From Leifsonia aquatica H1aii (GTDB taxonomy: Bacteria; Actinomycetota; Actinomycetes; Actinomycetales; Microbacteriaceae), in contig NZ_AYMR01000020.1 of the NCBI RefSeq assembly GCF_000633535.1, positions 62,001-126,000 on the forward strand: 64,000 nucleotides of DNA, given 5' to 3'. Of this stretch, positions 24,768 through 33,012 are shown in pieces (within the stretch, counting starts at the first letter, position 1; every line of letters begins with the position of its first letter). The translations under genes and the position numbers were made by a program. The notes beneath the pieces were generated by a model that had not been told where the DNA came from, did no database searches, and worked only from the letters and a program-made list of their open reading frames with translations.

Positions 24768-25703
24768 TCAGGGGAGCAGGGTGATCTTCCCGCCCGGATG
24801 CCCCTCGGCGAGGAAGCGCAGCGCCTCGGGGGCCTCCGCCAGCGGATAGGTCCGCGCGATCGGGACCTGCAGGCGGCCGCTGCCGGCGAGCTCCAGCAGG
24901 GAGGCGCGCACGGAGTCGCGGTAGGCCTGGCTCTCCGGCTGCGCGCCGAAGACGGCAGCGAAGCCCTCCTGCTCGGCACGCTGGGCGGCGACGATCGTGA
25001 CGATGCGTGAACGGTCCCGCACCAGTTCCAGCGAGACGTCGACCGCCTCGTCCGTCCCGACGGTGTCGAGCGCGGCGACGATCGGGCCGTGCGCGGCCGC
25101 GCGCGCCCGCTCCGCCAGGCCGTCGCCGTAGAGCACCGGGGTGCCGCCGAAGCGGCGCACCCGGGCGAAACTCGCCTCGCTCGCGGTGCCGACCACGTGC
25201 ACGCCCAGCTCCCCGGCCTGCTGCAGGATGCTGACCCCGACGGAGCCGGAGGCGCCGTGGACGAGGATCGTCTCGCCGGCGCGCACGTGCACGGTGTGCA
25301 GCATCTGCGACGCGGTCGTGCCGACGAGCAGCAGGTTCGCCGCCTCCTCGTCCGCGAGGCGCTCCGGCTTGGCGAACACGTCCATCGCGGGCACGGTCAC
25401 CTCGTCGGCGTAGCCCCCCTGGATCCGGAACGCCACGACGGCATCGCCGACTTCCGCCGCACCCGAGCCGATCCGGGTGTCCGGGCCGACCGCGCTCAGC
25501 ACCCCCGCGACCTCGTAGCCGATCGGGACGGGGAGGTCCATGCCCGGGCGCTGAGCGGAGACGTGCTTGTAGTCGGCGGGGTTGACCCCCGCGGCGTGCA
25601 CCCGGATCGTGACTTCTCCCGCCCCCGGCGCGGCGACCTCCCGGTCCACCAGCTCCCAGTCCTCCGGCCCACCCCACCGCGTCGCGATCCACTGTCGTGC
25701 CAT
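24768..25703 (-). CDS. NADP-dependent oxidoreductase (quinone oxidoreductase/zinc-less MDR family)
   Basis: 311 aa from the ATG at 25703 (a TTG at 25715 would add four residues). GroES-like domain at the N-terminus with RVHAAGVNPADYKHVSAQRPGMDLPVPIGYE (in pieces: HAAGVNPADYK and PVPIGYEVAGV). The Rossmann domain carries ILVHGASGSVGVSILQQA at about 150-167. Structural-zinc cysteines are absent, as in quinone reductases. The family reduces quinones or enones with NADPH. It stands alone between a convergent small gene and the NYN gene. Confidence 0.88.
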   Translation of the reverse strand: MARQWIATRWGGPEDWELVDREVAAPGAGEVTIRVHAAGVNPADYKHVSAQRPGMDLPVPIGYEVAGVLSAVGPDTRIGSGAAEVGDAVVAFRIQGGYADEVTVPAMDVFAKPERLADEEAANLLLVGTTASQMLHTVHVRAGETILVHGASGSVGVSILQQAGELGVHVVGTASEASFARVRRFGGTPVLYGDGLAERARAAAHGPIVAALDTVGTDEAVDVSLELVRDRSRIVTIVAAQRAEQEGFAAVFGAQPESQAYRDSVRASLLELAGSGRLQVPIARTYPLAEAPEALRFLAEGHPGGKITLLP

Positions 25704-25758
25704 GGGGTCAGTCAACGCCCGGATGCTGTGTGCCGGCTCAGCGTCCGGGCGCGTCCGC

Positions 25759-26895
25759 TCAGGCGGAGACGGTGTCGGACGCGCGACCGCTGTGCCGCGC
25801 CCGCCGGGACCGGGTGGGGACCAGCCGCACCATCTGCGCCGTGGAGCTGTCGTCCAGCTCCACGAGGGTGCTGCGCGACTTCACGAAGTCGCTGAACGAG
25901 CGGAAGCCGAGCGCCTTCTCGCTGAAGGACGGATCCATCCGCTTCATCTGGCCCTTGACCGTCGAGCTGTGCAGCCACTCGGTGTCGTCCTTCTCGTGAC
26001 CGAGCTGGAGTGCGCGGGTGAGCAGGCGGGTCGCCTCGGCCTGCAGCTCGGCGTCGGCCTGCTCGCTCTCTGTCGGGGCGACGGTCGCGACGGTCGCTGC
26101 CGGCTGCTCGGCGGGTGCGCGCTTGCGGCGCGACCGCGAACCGCGGGCGGGGGCGGCATCGGCGGCCGCGGCATCGGCGGCGTCGGCATCGGTGGCATCG
26201 GCATCGGCGGGAGCCGCCACGGCGGGCGCGGAGTCGTCGACGTCGGAGGCCGCCACGTCGGGCGCGTCCACGACCTCCTCCTGCACCTCGGCCTCGTCGT
26301 CGTCCGCCGCGTCGTCGGAGACCTCGTCATGCGCGATGCCGGGGATGTCGTCGTAGCTGTCGAACTCGTCGCAGGCCGCGGCGAGCGACTTGGCGGTGGA
26401 GCCGGCCACCCCGATCCCGATCACGTATCGGCCGAGGCGCTTGATCCGCTGGGCGAGCGGCACGTAGTCGGAATCCCCGGCCACGACGACCACATGGGTC
26501 AGCTCGGGCAGTCGGAACAGATCCTCGACGGCGTCGACGGCGAGCCGGATGTCGGCTCCGTTCTTCGCGTACGCGGCGGCGGGGAAGAGCTGGACGAGAT
26601 CGACCGCGCGGCCCACCAGCTGGCCGCGGTAGTCCGCGTTCACGGTCGCGGACCAGTCGGCGTACGCCCGGGTCAGCACCAGGGTGCCGAAGGACGATGC
26701 GAAGTCGATGATGGCGCCCAGATCGACCCGGGCCTCCTCGAGCTTGGCGGCGAAGGCGGGCTTGGGCTTGTCGCCCGACGACTTCTGCCGGTCGCGCATG
26801 AACTGCCCGCGCCCGTGCACCTGGTCGTAGCGGGAGATGACGATGTTGTCGAAGTCGATGTAGACCGCGACGCGGCCGTGCCCAGGTTCACTCAT
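25759..26895 (-). CDS. NYN-domain (LabA/DUF88-like) predicted nuclease
   Basis: 378 aa. Residues 7-185 form a NYN domain of the PIN-like fold: VAVYIDFDNIVIS supplies the first Asp residues, RLAVDAVEDLF and VVVAGDSDYVPLAQRIKRLG the remaining acidic metal ligands. An Asp/Ala-rich low-complexity linker (about 190-265) leads to a C-terminal ~85-residue domain with GQMKRMDPSFSEKALGFRSFSDFV, which resembles OST-HTH/LOTUS RNA-binding domains. The arrangement suggests an RNA-targeting ribonuclease. TATCGT lies six bases before the ATG. Confidence 0.87.
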   Translation of the reverse strand: MSEPGHGRVAVYIDFDNIVISRYDQVHGRGQFMRDRQKSSGDKPKPAFAAKLEEARVDLGAIIDFASSFGTLVLTRAYADWSATVNADYRGQLVGRAVDLVQLFPAAAYAKNGADIRLAVDAVEDLFRLPELTHVVVVAGDSDYVPLAQRIKRLGRYVIGIGVAGSTAKSLAAACDEFDSYDDIPGIAHDEVSDDAADDDEAEVQEEVVDAPDVAASDVDDSAPAVAAPADADATDADAADAAAADAAPARGSRSRRKRAPAEQPAATVATVAPTESEQADAELQAEATRLLTRALQLGHEKDDTEWLHSSTVKGQMKRMDPSFSEKALGFRSFSDFVKSRSTLVELDDSSTAQMVRLVPTRSRRARHSGRASDTVSA

Positions 26896-26901
26896 GGCCC
26901 A

Positions 26902-26907
26902 ACGATA
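26902..26907 (-). promoter_or_regulatory. -10 box TATCGT of a probable leaderless promoter
   Basis: TATCGT on the minus strand ends six bases before the ATG at 26895 of the NYN-domain gene. Confidence 0.45.
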
Positions 26908-26939
26908 TCCCGCCCACCTCAGTCGAAGGGCGGTCCGTC

Positions 26940-26992
26940 ATTCGTGCCGAATGTAGGGAATGGGAGCTGCTATCTCCACATTCGGCACGAAT
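26940..26992 (-). terminator. Long perfect hairpin after the aminotransferase gene
   Basis: ATTCGTGCCGAATGT (26940-26954) and ACATTCGGCACGAAT (26978-26992) are perfect inverted copies, 15 bases each, around a 23-base loop that itself holds GGAG/CTCC. It lies ten bases past the aminotransferase stop and upstream of the NYN promoter. No T-tract. Confidence 0.65.
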
Positions 26993-27001
26993 CGTTGCGA
27001 A

Positions 27002-28414
27002 CTAGACCGTGTAGCGGTCCGCGACGTCGAGGGCGGCGTCGATCGCGGCGAGGCCGCGGCGCAGCTCGTCCTCCTCGATCACCAGCGGCGGAGCGATGTG
27101 CACGCGGTTGAAGTGCGTGAACGGCCACACGCCCGCGGCCTTGCACGCGGCGGCGACGGCGCCCATCGGCGCGGCGTCGGCCCCGGCGGCGTTGAACGGC
27201 ACCAGCGGCTCCCGCGTCTCACGGTCGCGCACCAGCTCCAGCGCCCAGAACAGCCCGCGCCCGCGCACCTCGCCGAGCGAGGGATGCCGGTCGAGCCACG
27301 AGGTGATCTCCGGCTCGACGACGCGCTCGCCGAGGTCGCGCACGCGCTCCAGGATGCCGTCCCGCTCGAACACCTCGAAGGTCGCGACGCCGGCGGCGCA
27401 CGCCAGCGGGTGCCCGGAGTAGGTGAGGCCGCCGGCGAAGGCGACGTCGTCGAAGGAGGACGCGATCGGCTCCGAGATCACGACGCCGCCCAGCGGCACG
27501 TAGCCCGAGTTCACGCCCTTCGCGAAGGTGATCAGGTCGGGAATGACGTCGAACGCGTCCACCGCGAACCACTCGCCGATGCGGCCGAAGCCGACCATGA
27601 CCTCGTCGGCGATGTAGACGATCCCGTACTTGTCGCAGAGCGCGCGCACGCCGGGCAGGTACCCCGGCGGGGGGACGAGGACGCCGTTGGTGCCGACCAC
27701 CGTCTCGACGATGATGGCCGCGACGGTGGCCGCGCCCTCCAGGACGATGACGCTCTCGAGGTGCTCGAGCGCGCGCCGCGTCTCCTCCTCCGGCGTCGTG
27801 GAGTGGAACGCCGAACGGTACGGGTACGGCCCGAAGAAGTGCGCGACGGAGGGGTCGCTCGGCTCGTTCGGCCACCGCCGGGGGTCGCCGGTGAGCGAGA
27901 TCGCCGTGGAGGTGCCGCCGTGGTACGAGCGGTACATCGAGAGCACCTTGCGGCGCCCGGTCACCCGGCGGGCCATCCGGACCGCGTACTCGTTCGCGTC
28001 GGCGCCGCCGTTGGTGAAGAAGACCTTGTCCAGCGTGCCCGGGGCGACGCGGGCGATGCGGCGGGCGAGCTCGCCGCGCACATCGTTCGCCATCGACGGC
28101 TGGATGGTCGCGAGCCGGCCGGCCTGCTGCTGGATGGCGGCGACGAGATCGGGATGCTGGTGCCCCAGGTTCAGGTTGACCAGCTGCGAGCTGAAGTCCA
28201 GGAATGCGTTGCCCTGGTAGTCCCAGAAGGTCGAGCCGGAGCCGGCGGCGATGGGCAGCGGGTCGATCTGCGCCTGCGCGCTCCACGAGTGGAACACGTG
28301 GCTGCGGTCGTCGCTGCGCACCTGGGTCTCGGCGTCCGTGTCGCCGAACGCGTGCTGCTCTCCGCGGCGGTCCTCGAATCCGGTGCGGGCGGAAGTGGGG
28401 AGGGTGTCGGTCAT
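27002..28414 (-). CDS. Class III PLP-dependent aminotransferase
   Basis: 470 aa omega-amino-acid aminotransferase. FWDYQGNAFLDFSSQLVNLNLGH marks the N-terminal family segment (in pieces). FFTNGGADANEYAVRMAR binds the cofactor phosphate. YIADEVMVGFGRIG holds the Asp contacting the pyridine nitrogen, and the Lys in TFAKGVNSGYVPLGG forms the Schiff base. Close relatives use beta-alanine, GABA, taurine or putrescine with pyruvate or 2-oxoglutarate. The downstream partner on the same strand is upstream in the operon: the CoA-acylating semialdehyde dehydrogenase at 28444. Together they favour beta-alanine to malonate semialdehyde to acetyl-CoA, though GABA or isobutyrate routes remain possible. AAGGA precedes the start. 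Confidence 0.88.
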   Translation of the reverse strand: MTDTLPTSARTGFEDRRGEQHAFGDTDAETQVRSDDRSHVFHSWSAQAQIDPLPIAAGSGSTFWDYQGNAFLDFSSQLVNLNLGHQHPDLVAAIQQQAGRLATIQPSMANDVRGELARRIARVAPGTLDKVFFTNGGADANEYAVRMARRVTGRRKVLSMYRSYHGGTSTAISLTGDPRRWPNEPSDPSVAHFFGPYPYRSAFHSTTPEEETRRALEHLESVIVLEGAATVAAIIVETVVGTNGVLVPPPGYLPGVRALCDKYGIVYIADEVMVGFGRIGEWFAVDAFDVIPDLITFAKGVNSGYVPLGGVVISEPIASSFDDVAFAGGLTYSGHPLACAAGVATFEVFERDGILERVRDLGERVVEPEITSWLDRHPSLGEVRGRGLFWALELVRDRETREPLVPFNAAGADAAPMGAVAAACKAAGVWPFTHFNRVHIAPPLVIEEDELRRGLAAIDAALDVADRYTV

Positions 28415-28443
28415 GAGTCGGGTCCTTCGATCTCGCGGGGCGG

Positions 28444-29928
28444 TCAGGAGTTGCCGGGGAACGACAGCTGGATGCTGGACTGCACCGGGTCGGGCCAGCG
28501 CGTGGTGACGACCTTGCTGCGCGTGTAGAAGTGGAACGACTCCGGGCCGTAGATGTGGGAGTCGCCGAACAGCGAGCCCTTCCAGCCGCCGAACGAGTAG
28601 GCGCCCACCGGCACGGGGATCGGCACGTTGACCCCGACCATCCCGACCTCGATCTCGAACTCGTACCGGCGCGCGGCACCGCCGTCGCGGGTGAAGATCG
28701 CCGTGCCGTTGCCGTACTGGTTGGCGTTGACGAGGTCGATGGCCTCGTCGAAGGTGTCGACGCGGACCACGGAGAGCACCGGACCGAAGATCTCGTCCTC
28801 GTAGACGCGCATGCCGGGCTTCACGTCGTCGACCAGGCTGACGCCGATGAAGAAGCCGTCACCGTCGAACTGCTTCTGCGTGCCGTCGACGACGACCGTC
28901 GCGCCCTCGGCTGCCGCGCCGGTGACGTAGGAGGCGACCTTGTCGCGGTGCTCGCCGGTGATCAGCGGACCCATCTCGCTGGCCGGGTCGGTCCCCGCGC
29001 CGATGGCGAGGGCGCCGAGGCGGCGCTCGATGGCGGGGACGAGCCGGTCGCCCACATCGCCGACGGCGACGAGCACGCTCACGGCCATGCAGCGTTCGCC
29101 GGCGGAGCCGTAGGCGGCGGAGACCGCGGCGTCGGCGGCCGACTCGATGTCGGCGTCCTCCAGGACCACCATGTGGTTCTTCGCCCCGCCGAGGGCCTGC
29201 ACGCGCTTGCCGTTGGCGCTGGCGCGCTGATAGATCGACCGGGCGATCGGGGTGGAGCCGACGAAGCTGACCGCGGAGACGTCCGGGCTGTCGAGCAGCG
29301 TGTCGACGGCCTCCTTGTCACCGTGCACGACGTTCAGCACGCCGGCCGGCAGCCCGGCCTCGAGGAAGAGGCGGGCGAGGAAGAGGGATGCGGACGGGTC
29401 CTTCTCGCTCGGCTTCAGGACCACCGTGTTGCCGCAGGCGATCGCGCTGGCGACCATCCAGAGCGGCACCATGACAGGGAAGTTGAAGGGCGTGATGCAG
29501 GCGACCACGCCGACCGGCTGCTTGACGCTGTGCACGTCGATGCCGGTGGAGACCTGCTCGCTGAACTCGCCCTTGAGCTTGTCGATCAGGCCGGAGGCGA
29601 ACTCGACGTTCTCGAGTCCGCGGCCGATCTCGCCCGCGGCGTCGGAGAGCACCTTGCCGTGCTCGCTGGTCACGATGGCGGCGAGGTCGTCGCGGCGCTC
29701 GGTCAGCAGGTGGCGCAGCCGGAACAGCACGTCCGCGCGCTTGGTCAGGCTGGTGGCGCGCCACCCCGGCAGGGCGGCGCGCGCCGCGGCGATGGCGGAC
29801 TCGACGTCGGCGCGGCTGCCGAGCACGACCTCGTGCTGCCGCTCGCCCGTGGCGGGGTCGAACACCGGTCCGGTGCGCACCGGCTCCCCGGTCTCGGCGC
29901 CGGCGATGAGATGACGGATCAGGGCCAC
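28444..29928 (-). CDS. mmsA: CoA-acylating methylmalonate-semialdehyde dehydrogenase
   Basis: 494 aa aldehyde dehydrogenase of the MmsA/IolA group, which converts methylmalonate or malonate semialdehyde plus CoA and NAD to propionyl- or acetyl-CoA and CO2. Typical segments: PVGVVACITPFNFPVMVPLW, VVHGDKEAVDTLL, ISFVGSTPIARSI-type motif (VSFVGSTPIARSIYQRA) and the catalytic Cys in GSAGERCMAVSV. MmsA-type enzymes lack the general-base Glu of hydrolytic aldehyde dehydrogenases. The start is GTG at 29928 with AAGGAG upstream. First gene of a two-gene unit with the aminotransferase and divergent from the PucR regulator. Confidence 0.9.
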   Translation of the reverse strand: MALIRHLIAGAETGEPVRTGPVFDPATGERQHEVVLGSRADVESAIAAARAALPGWRATSLTKRADVLFRLRHLLTERRDDLAAIVTSEHGKVLSDAAGEIGRGLENVEFASGLIDKLKGEFSEQVSTGIDVHSVKQPVGVVACITPFNFPVMVPLWMVASAIACGNTVVLKPSEKDPSASLFLARLFLEAGLPAGVLNVVHGDKEAVDTLLDSPDVSAVSFVGSTPIARSIYQRASANGKRVQALGGAKNHMVVLEDADIESAADAAVSAAYGSAGERCMAVSVLVAVGDVGDRLVPAIERRLGALAIGAGTDPASEMGPLITGEHRDKVASYVTGAAAEGATVVVDGTQKQFDGDGFFIGVSLVDDVKPGMRVYEDEIFGPVLSVVRVDTFDEAIDLVNANQYGNGTAIFTRDGGAARRYEFEIEVGMVGVNVPIPVPVGAYSFGGWKGSLFGDSHIYGPESFHFYTRSKVVTTRWPDPVQSSIQLSFPGNS

Positions 29929-30020
29929 GGGTATTTCTCCTTGGATGGTTCCGGACGAACTGCCCGGATCAGACAGTAGGCTTGTGCCCCAATGGTTGCA
30001 GAGAGCGGGGCGCGCGAGTG
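29929..30020. promoter_or_regulatory. Divergent promoter region, mmsA and PucR regulator
   Basis: This 92-base region must hold both promoters and any PucR binding site. A partial inverted repeat TCCGGA...CCCGGA surrounds 29949-29967. I see no stronger operator. Confidence 0.4.
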
Positions 30021-31724
30021 ATGCCAGATCGTCGGAGCTTGTCCGTGGACGATACAGATCGTCCGGAGGCGCCGTCGCCGGTCGTGCTGCCCTCCGTCCG
30101 CGACGTGCTGCGCTTCGACGAGGTGGCCGTGGCGCTGCCGGAGGTCCTGGCCGGTGCGGACGCCCTCGACCGCCCGGTCCGCTGGGTGCACGTCTCGGAG
30201 ACGGCCTCCAGCGCGCGCCTGGTCAGCGGTGGCGAGCTCCTCCTGTCGACAGGCGCCGGTTGGCCGTCGGACGAGGCGGGACTCCAGGGTCTCGCGTCGC
30301 AGCTGGCCGGAGCCGGGATCGCCGGTCTCGTCCTCGAGCTGGGCGAGCGCATGCCCGTCGCGCCGGCGACGCTCGTCGAGGGCTTCCGTGCTGCGGGGAT
30401 CCCGTTCGTCGTGCTGCACCGCGAGGTGCGCTTCATCGCGATCACCGAGGCGGTGCACTCGCGCATCATCGCGGACCAGATGGGCGCCCTGCGGGCCCGC
30501 GACGAGATCCACGCCCTCTTCACCGAACTGAGTCTGCGCGGCAGCCCGGCCGACTTCATCGTGGAGCAGGCGGCGCGCGCCCTCGACGCCCCCGTCGTGC
30601 TCGAGGATCTGAACCACCGGGTGATCGCGGCCTCCGGCATTGCGGCCTCCGGCACCGATGCGGAGGAGGAGGCGCTGCGCGACTGGGAGCAGCGCTCCCG
30701 GCAGGAGCACCGCGGCGCCGGGGTCGAGGGCTGGTTGATCACGCCGATCGAGGCGCGGGGGATGCGGTGGGGGCACCTCATCGCCCTGACCGGGCGCCCG
30801 CATCCCGCCGGCCGGTCGAACGTACTGGAGCAGGCCGCGGTCGCGCTCGCCCTCAGCCGGCTCGCCGACCGGGACGCCGACGAATGGACCCGCCAGAGCC
30901 ACGATCGGCTGCTCGGCGCCCTGCTGGGGCGGCGGTTCGCCTCCGAGAGCGGTCTCGTCGCCCGGTTCGAGGCGTCGGGGCTTCCGGTCGCAGGTCGCGT
31001 GCTGAGCGGGGTCGTGATCGGGCTGCCCGCCGTCGGCGCGACGGCGATCGACGTCCCGGCCCTCGTCGCCGCCGCGCACGCCGAAGCGCGGGACCAGGGT
31101 GTGGACGCACTCGTGGCGCAGCTTCCGGACCGTGCGTCCGGGACTCTGGTGCTCGCCCTCTCGTCGCGGCCGTCGCGGGCGGCGACCGATGCGATGCTCG
31201 CCGCCATCGGTGGTGCGGTCGCGCGAGCGGTCGCCGCGACGACGCCTCCTGCCGCCTCGTCCCCGGCCGTATCGGCGGCCGGCGCGGTCACGGTCGCGCT
31301 GGGGTCGGAGGCTCCGGGGATCCCTGGCCTGCTCGCGTCGATCGCGGAGGCGGGCCAGCTCGTGGCGCGCGCCGATCCCCGGCGTCCGCAGGGGGTCACC
31401 GTCCTCCGTGCCGAGCACCGACCGCTGCTGCGCCTCGTCACGACCCTGGGCGCCGACCCGCGGATGCAGGAGCACAGCGAGCTGATGCTGCGGCCGCTCA
31501 TCGACTACGACCTCGCCACTGCGGGCGACCTGCTGGAGGTGCTGCGCGCCTACGCCGCGCATCCCGGCAACCGCACCAGGGCCGCCGCCGCGAGCCACCT
31601 CTCCCGGTCGGTGTTCTACCAGCGCATCGCGCTGATCGAGGAGCTGTTGGGGATGGATCTCGACGACGGCGAGACGCTCAGTGCGCTGCACGCGGCCCTG
31701 CTCGCCCGGAGTGCGCGCGGCTGA
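30021..31724 (+). CDS. PucR family transcriptional regulator
   Basis: 567 aa from the ATG at 30021; an in-frame TTG at 29982 would add 13 residues. Residues ~20-145 are the PucR N-terminal domain (VRDVLRFDEVAVALPEVLAG, then a ligand-sensor-like part with VLHREVRFIAITEAVHSRII). A GGDEF-like/CdaR middle region follows. The C-terminal PucR helix-turn-helix has DLLEVLRAYAAHPGNRTRAA and AASHLSRSVFYQRIALIEELLG. PucR regulators activate purine, pyrimidine or amino-acid catabolism genes. Its divergent position makes the mmsA-aminotransferase unit the likely target. Confidence 0.9.
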   Translation: MPDRRSLSVDDTDRPEAPSPVVLPSVRDVLRFDEVAVALPEVLAGADALDRPVRWVHVSETASSARLVSGGELLLSTGAGWPSDEAGLQGLASQLAGAGIAGLVLELGERMPVAPATLVEGFRAAGIPFVVLHREVRFIAITEAVHSRIIADQMGALRARDEIHALFTELSLRGSPADFIVEQAARALDAPVVLEDLNHRVIAASGIAASGTDAEEEALRDWEQRSRQEHRGAGVEGWLITPIEARGMRWGHLIALTGRPHPAGRSNVLEQAAVALALSRLADRDADEWTRQSHDRLLGALLGRRFASESGLVARFEASGLPVAGRVLSGVVIGLPAVGATAIDVPALVAAAHAEARDQGVDALVAQLPDRASGTLVLALSSRPSRAATDAMLAAIGGAVARAVAATTPPAASSPAVSAAGAVTVALGSEAPGIPGLLASIAEAGQLVARADPRRPQGVTVLRAEHRPLLRLVTTLGADPRMQEHSELMLRPLIDYDLATAGDLLEVLRAYAAHPGNRTRAAAASHLSRSVFYQRIALIEELLGMDLDDGETLSALHAALLARSARG

Positions 31725-31736
31725 ACGCGCGGGGAG

Positions 31737-32864
31737 CTACTCCGCGGGGAACGCGGCGCGGATCTCGGCGTGGGGGAGCGCGTGGCTGACATGCCGCGCC
31801 CGGCCCACCACGTCCCGGGCGGCGACGAGCGCGTTGGCGACGGCCTCCTCGACGGCCTGCACCGTCGCCTCGAAGAACGGATCCAGGTGGCCCCACGGCA
31901 GCGCGATCACGGAGTCGTAGTCCGCGGCGGTCGCCGGGCCGGCCGGCATGCGTGACGAGAACGCACCCGCGTTGGCGGTGGAGAAGGCGAGGAAGATGTC
32001 GCCGGAGAAGTGGCTTCCCGTGGTCCCGGTCCGGGCCAGGCCCAGCGGGACGCGGCGCGCGATCGCCGCCAGCTGGCCGGGCAGCAGCGGCGCGTCGGTC
32101 GCGACGACCGCGATGACCGAGCCCGCGCCCGCCGTCGACGGCCGGGGTAGGCCGTCACGCGAGAACCAGTCTGTCTCCTCCATCGGATTCGGCACGGATG
32201 AGCGCCGGCCCAGCGGCACGCCGGCGAGCCGCAGTTCCGAGCGCTTGCCGAAGTTGGCCTGCACGAAGGCGCCGACGGTGTACCGGGTGCCACCGTGGTC
32301 GATGAGGCGGGAGGCGCTGCCCGAGCCGCCTTTGAACCCGTAGCAGTTCATCCCGGTGCCGCCGCCCACGGACCCTTCAGCGATGGGTCCCCCGTGGGCA
32401 TCCCGGATCGCCTCGGCCGCGTGACCGGGGAGCACGTGGGCTCCGTTGATGTCGTTGAGGTACCCGTCCCAGGTCTCGCCGACGACGGGGAGCATCCACT
32501 GGGCCGCGACGGCCGGATGGGCGTCGGCGACCCAGTCGATCGTCCCGCGGTGGACGGTGCCGACCGCGTGCGAGTTCGTGATCAGCACAGGCAGGGCGAG
32601 GGATCCCGACTCGTCGATCCAGCTGCGCCCGGTGAGCTCGCCGTTGCCGTTCAACGAGAAGGTCGCGGCCGCGCATGCGGTGCCCACGCCGTCCCGGCCG
32701 CGGGGGAGGATCGCCGTCACGCCGGTCTGCACGGGGCCGTCCGAGATCGTGACATAGCCGACCTCGACGCCGGCGACGTCCGTGATCGCGCCGACGGGAC
32801 CCGGGGTGCCGTCGAAGGGGATGCCGAGGTCGCGGGCACGAGGCCCTCCGCTGGGATGCGTCAT
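31737..32864 (-). CDS. P1 family peptidase (DmpA/BapA-type aminopeptidase)
   Basis: 375 aa N-terminal-nucleophile hydrolase of the DmpA family. The VGAITDVAGVEVGYVTISDG start, the oxyanion/ligand stretch VLITNSHAVGTVHRG, and GGGTGMNCYGFKGGSGSASR are diagnostic; autocleavage before the Ser in GGSGSASR would make the new N-terminal nucleophile. Family enzymes release D-amino acids, beta-amino acids (beta-alanyl peptides) or L-amino acids from peptides. The start at 32864 has TATGCT seven bases upstream (leaderless); an alternative ATG lies at 32876. Divergent from the APC permease. Confidence 0.9.
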   Translation of the reverse strand: MTHPSGGPRARDLGIPFDGTPGPVGAITDVAGVEVGYVTISDGPVQTGVTAILPRGRDGVGTACAAATFSLNGNGELTGRSWIDESGSLALPVLITNSHAVGTVHRGTIDWVADAHPAVAAQWMLPVVGETWDGYLNDINGAHVLPGHAAEAIRDAHGGPIAEGSVGGGTGMNCYGFKGGSGSASRLIDHGGTRYTVGAFVQANFGKRSELRLAGVPLGRRSSVPNPMEETDWFSRDGLPRPSTAGAGSVIAVVATDAPLLPGQLAAIARRVPLGLARTGTTGSHFSGDIFLAFSTANAGAFSSRMPAGPATAADYDSVIALPWGHLDPFFEATVQAVEEAVANALVAARDVVGRARHVSHALPHAEIRAAFPAE

Positions 32865-32871
32865 GGCGGAC

Positions 32872-32877
32872 AGCATA
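32872..32877 (-). promoter_or_regulatory. -10 box TATGCT of a probable leaderless promoter
   Basis: TATGCT on the minus strand ends seven bases before the ATG at 32864 of the peptidase gene. Confidence 0.5.
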
Positions 32878-32887
32878 CACACGAGAC

Positions 32888-32968
32888 TGAACGCGTGTTC
32901 AAAAAGGTGCTCAGAGTCCTTGAATTGCTTGACATCAGGAGTCCGGTCTGCGTTTAATCCGTGTTCAA
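32888..32968 (+). promoter_or_regulatory. APC permease promoter with candidate TetR operators
   Basis: TTGACA (32929-32934) and TTTAAT (32953-32958) are separated by 18 bases. CGTGTTCAA occurs at 32894-32902 and again at 32960-32968; the first copy lies within the palindrome TGAAC-GCGT-GTTCA (32888-32901). The second copy overlaps the expected transcription start. The TetR regulator encoded after the permease is the natural ligand-responsive repressor for these sites. Confidence 0.6.
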
Positions 32969-33012
32969 TGCAGCATCCCTTCGAGCAACGACGCATCGAC
33001 CAGAGGAGCACC

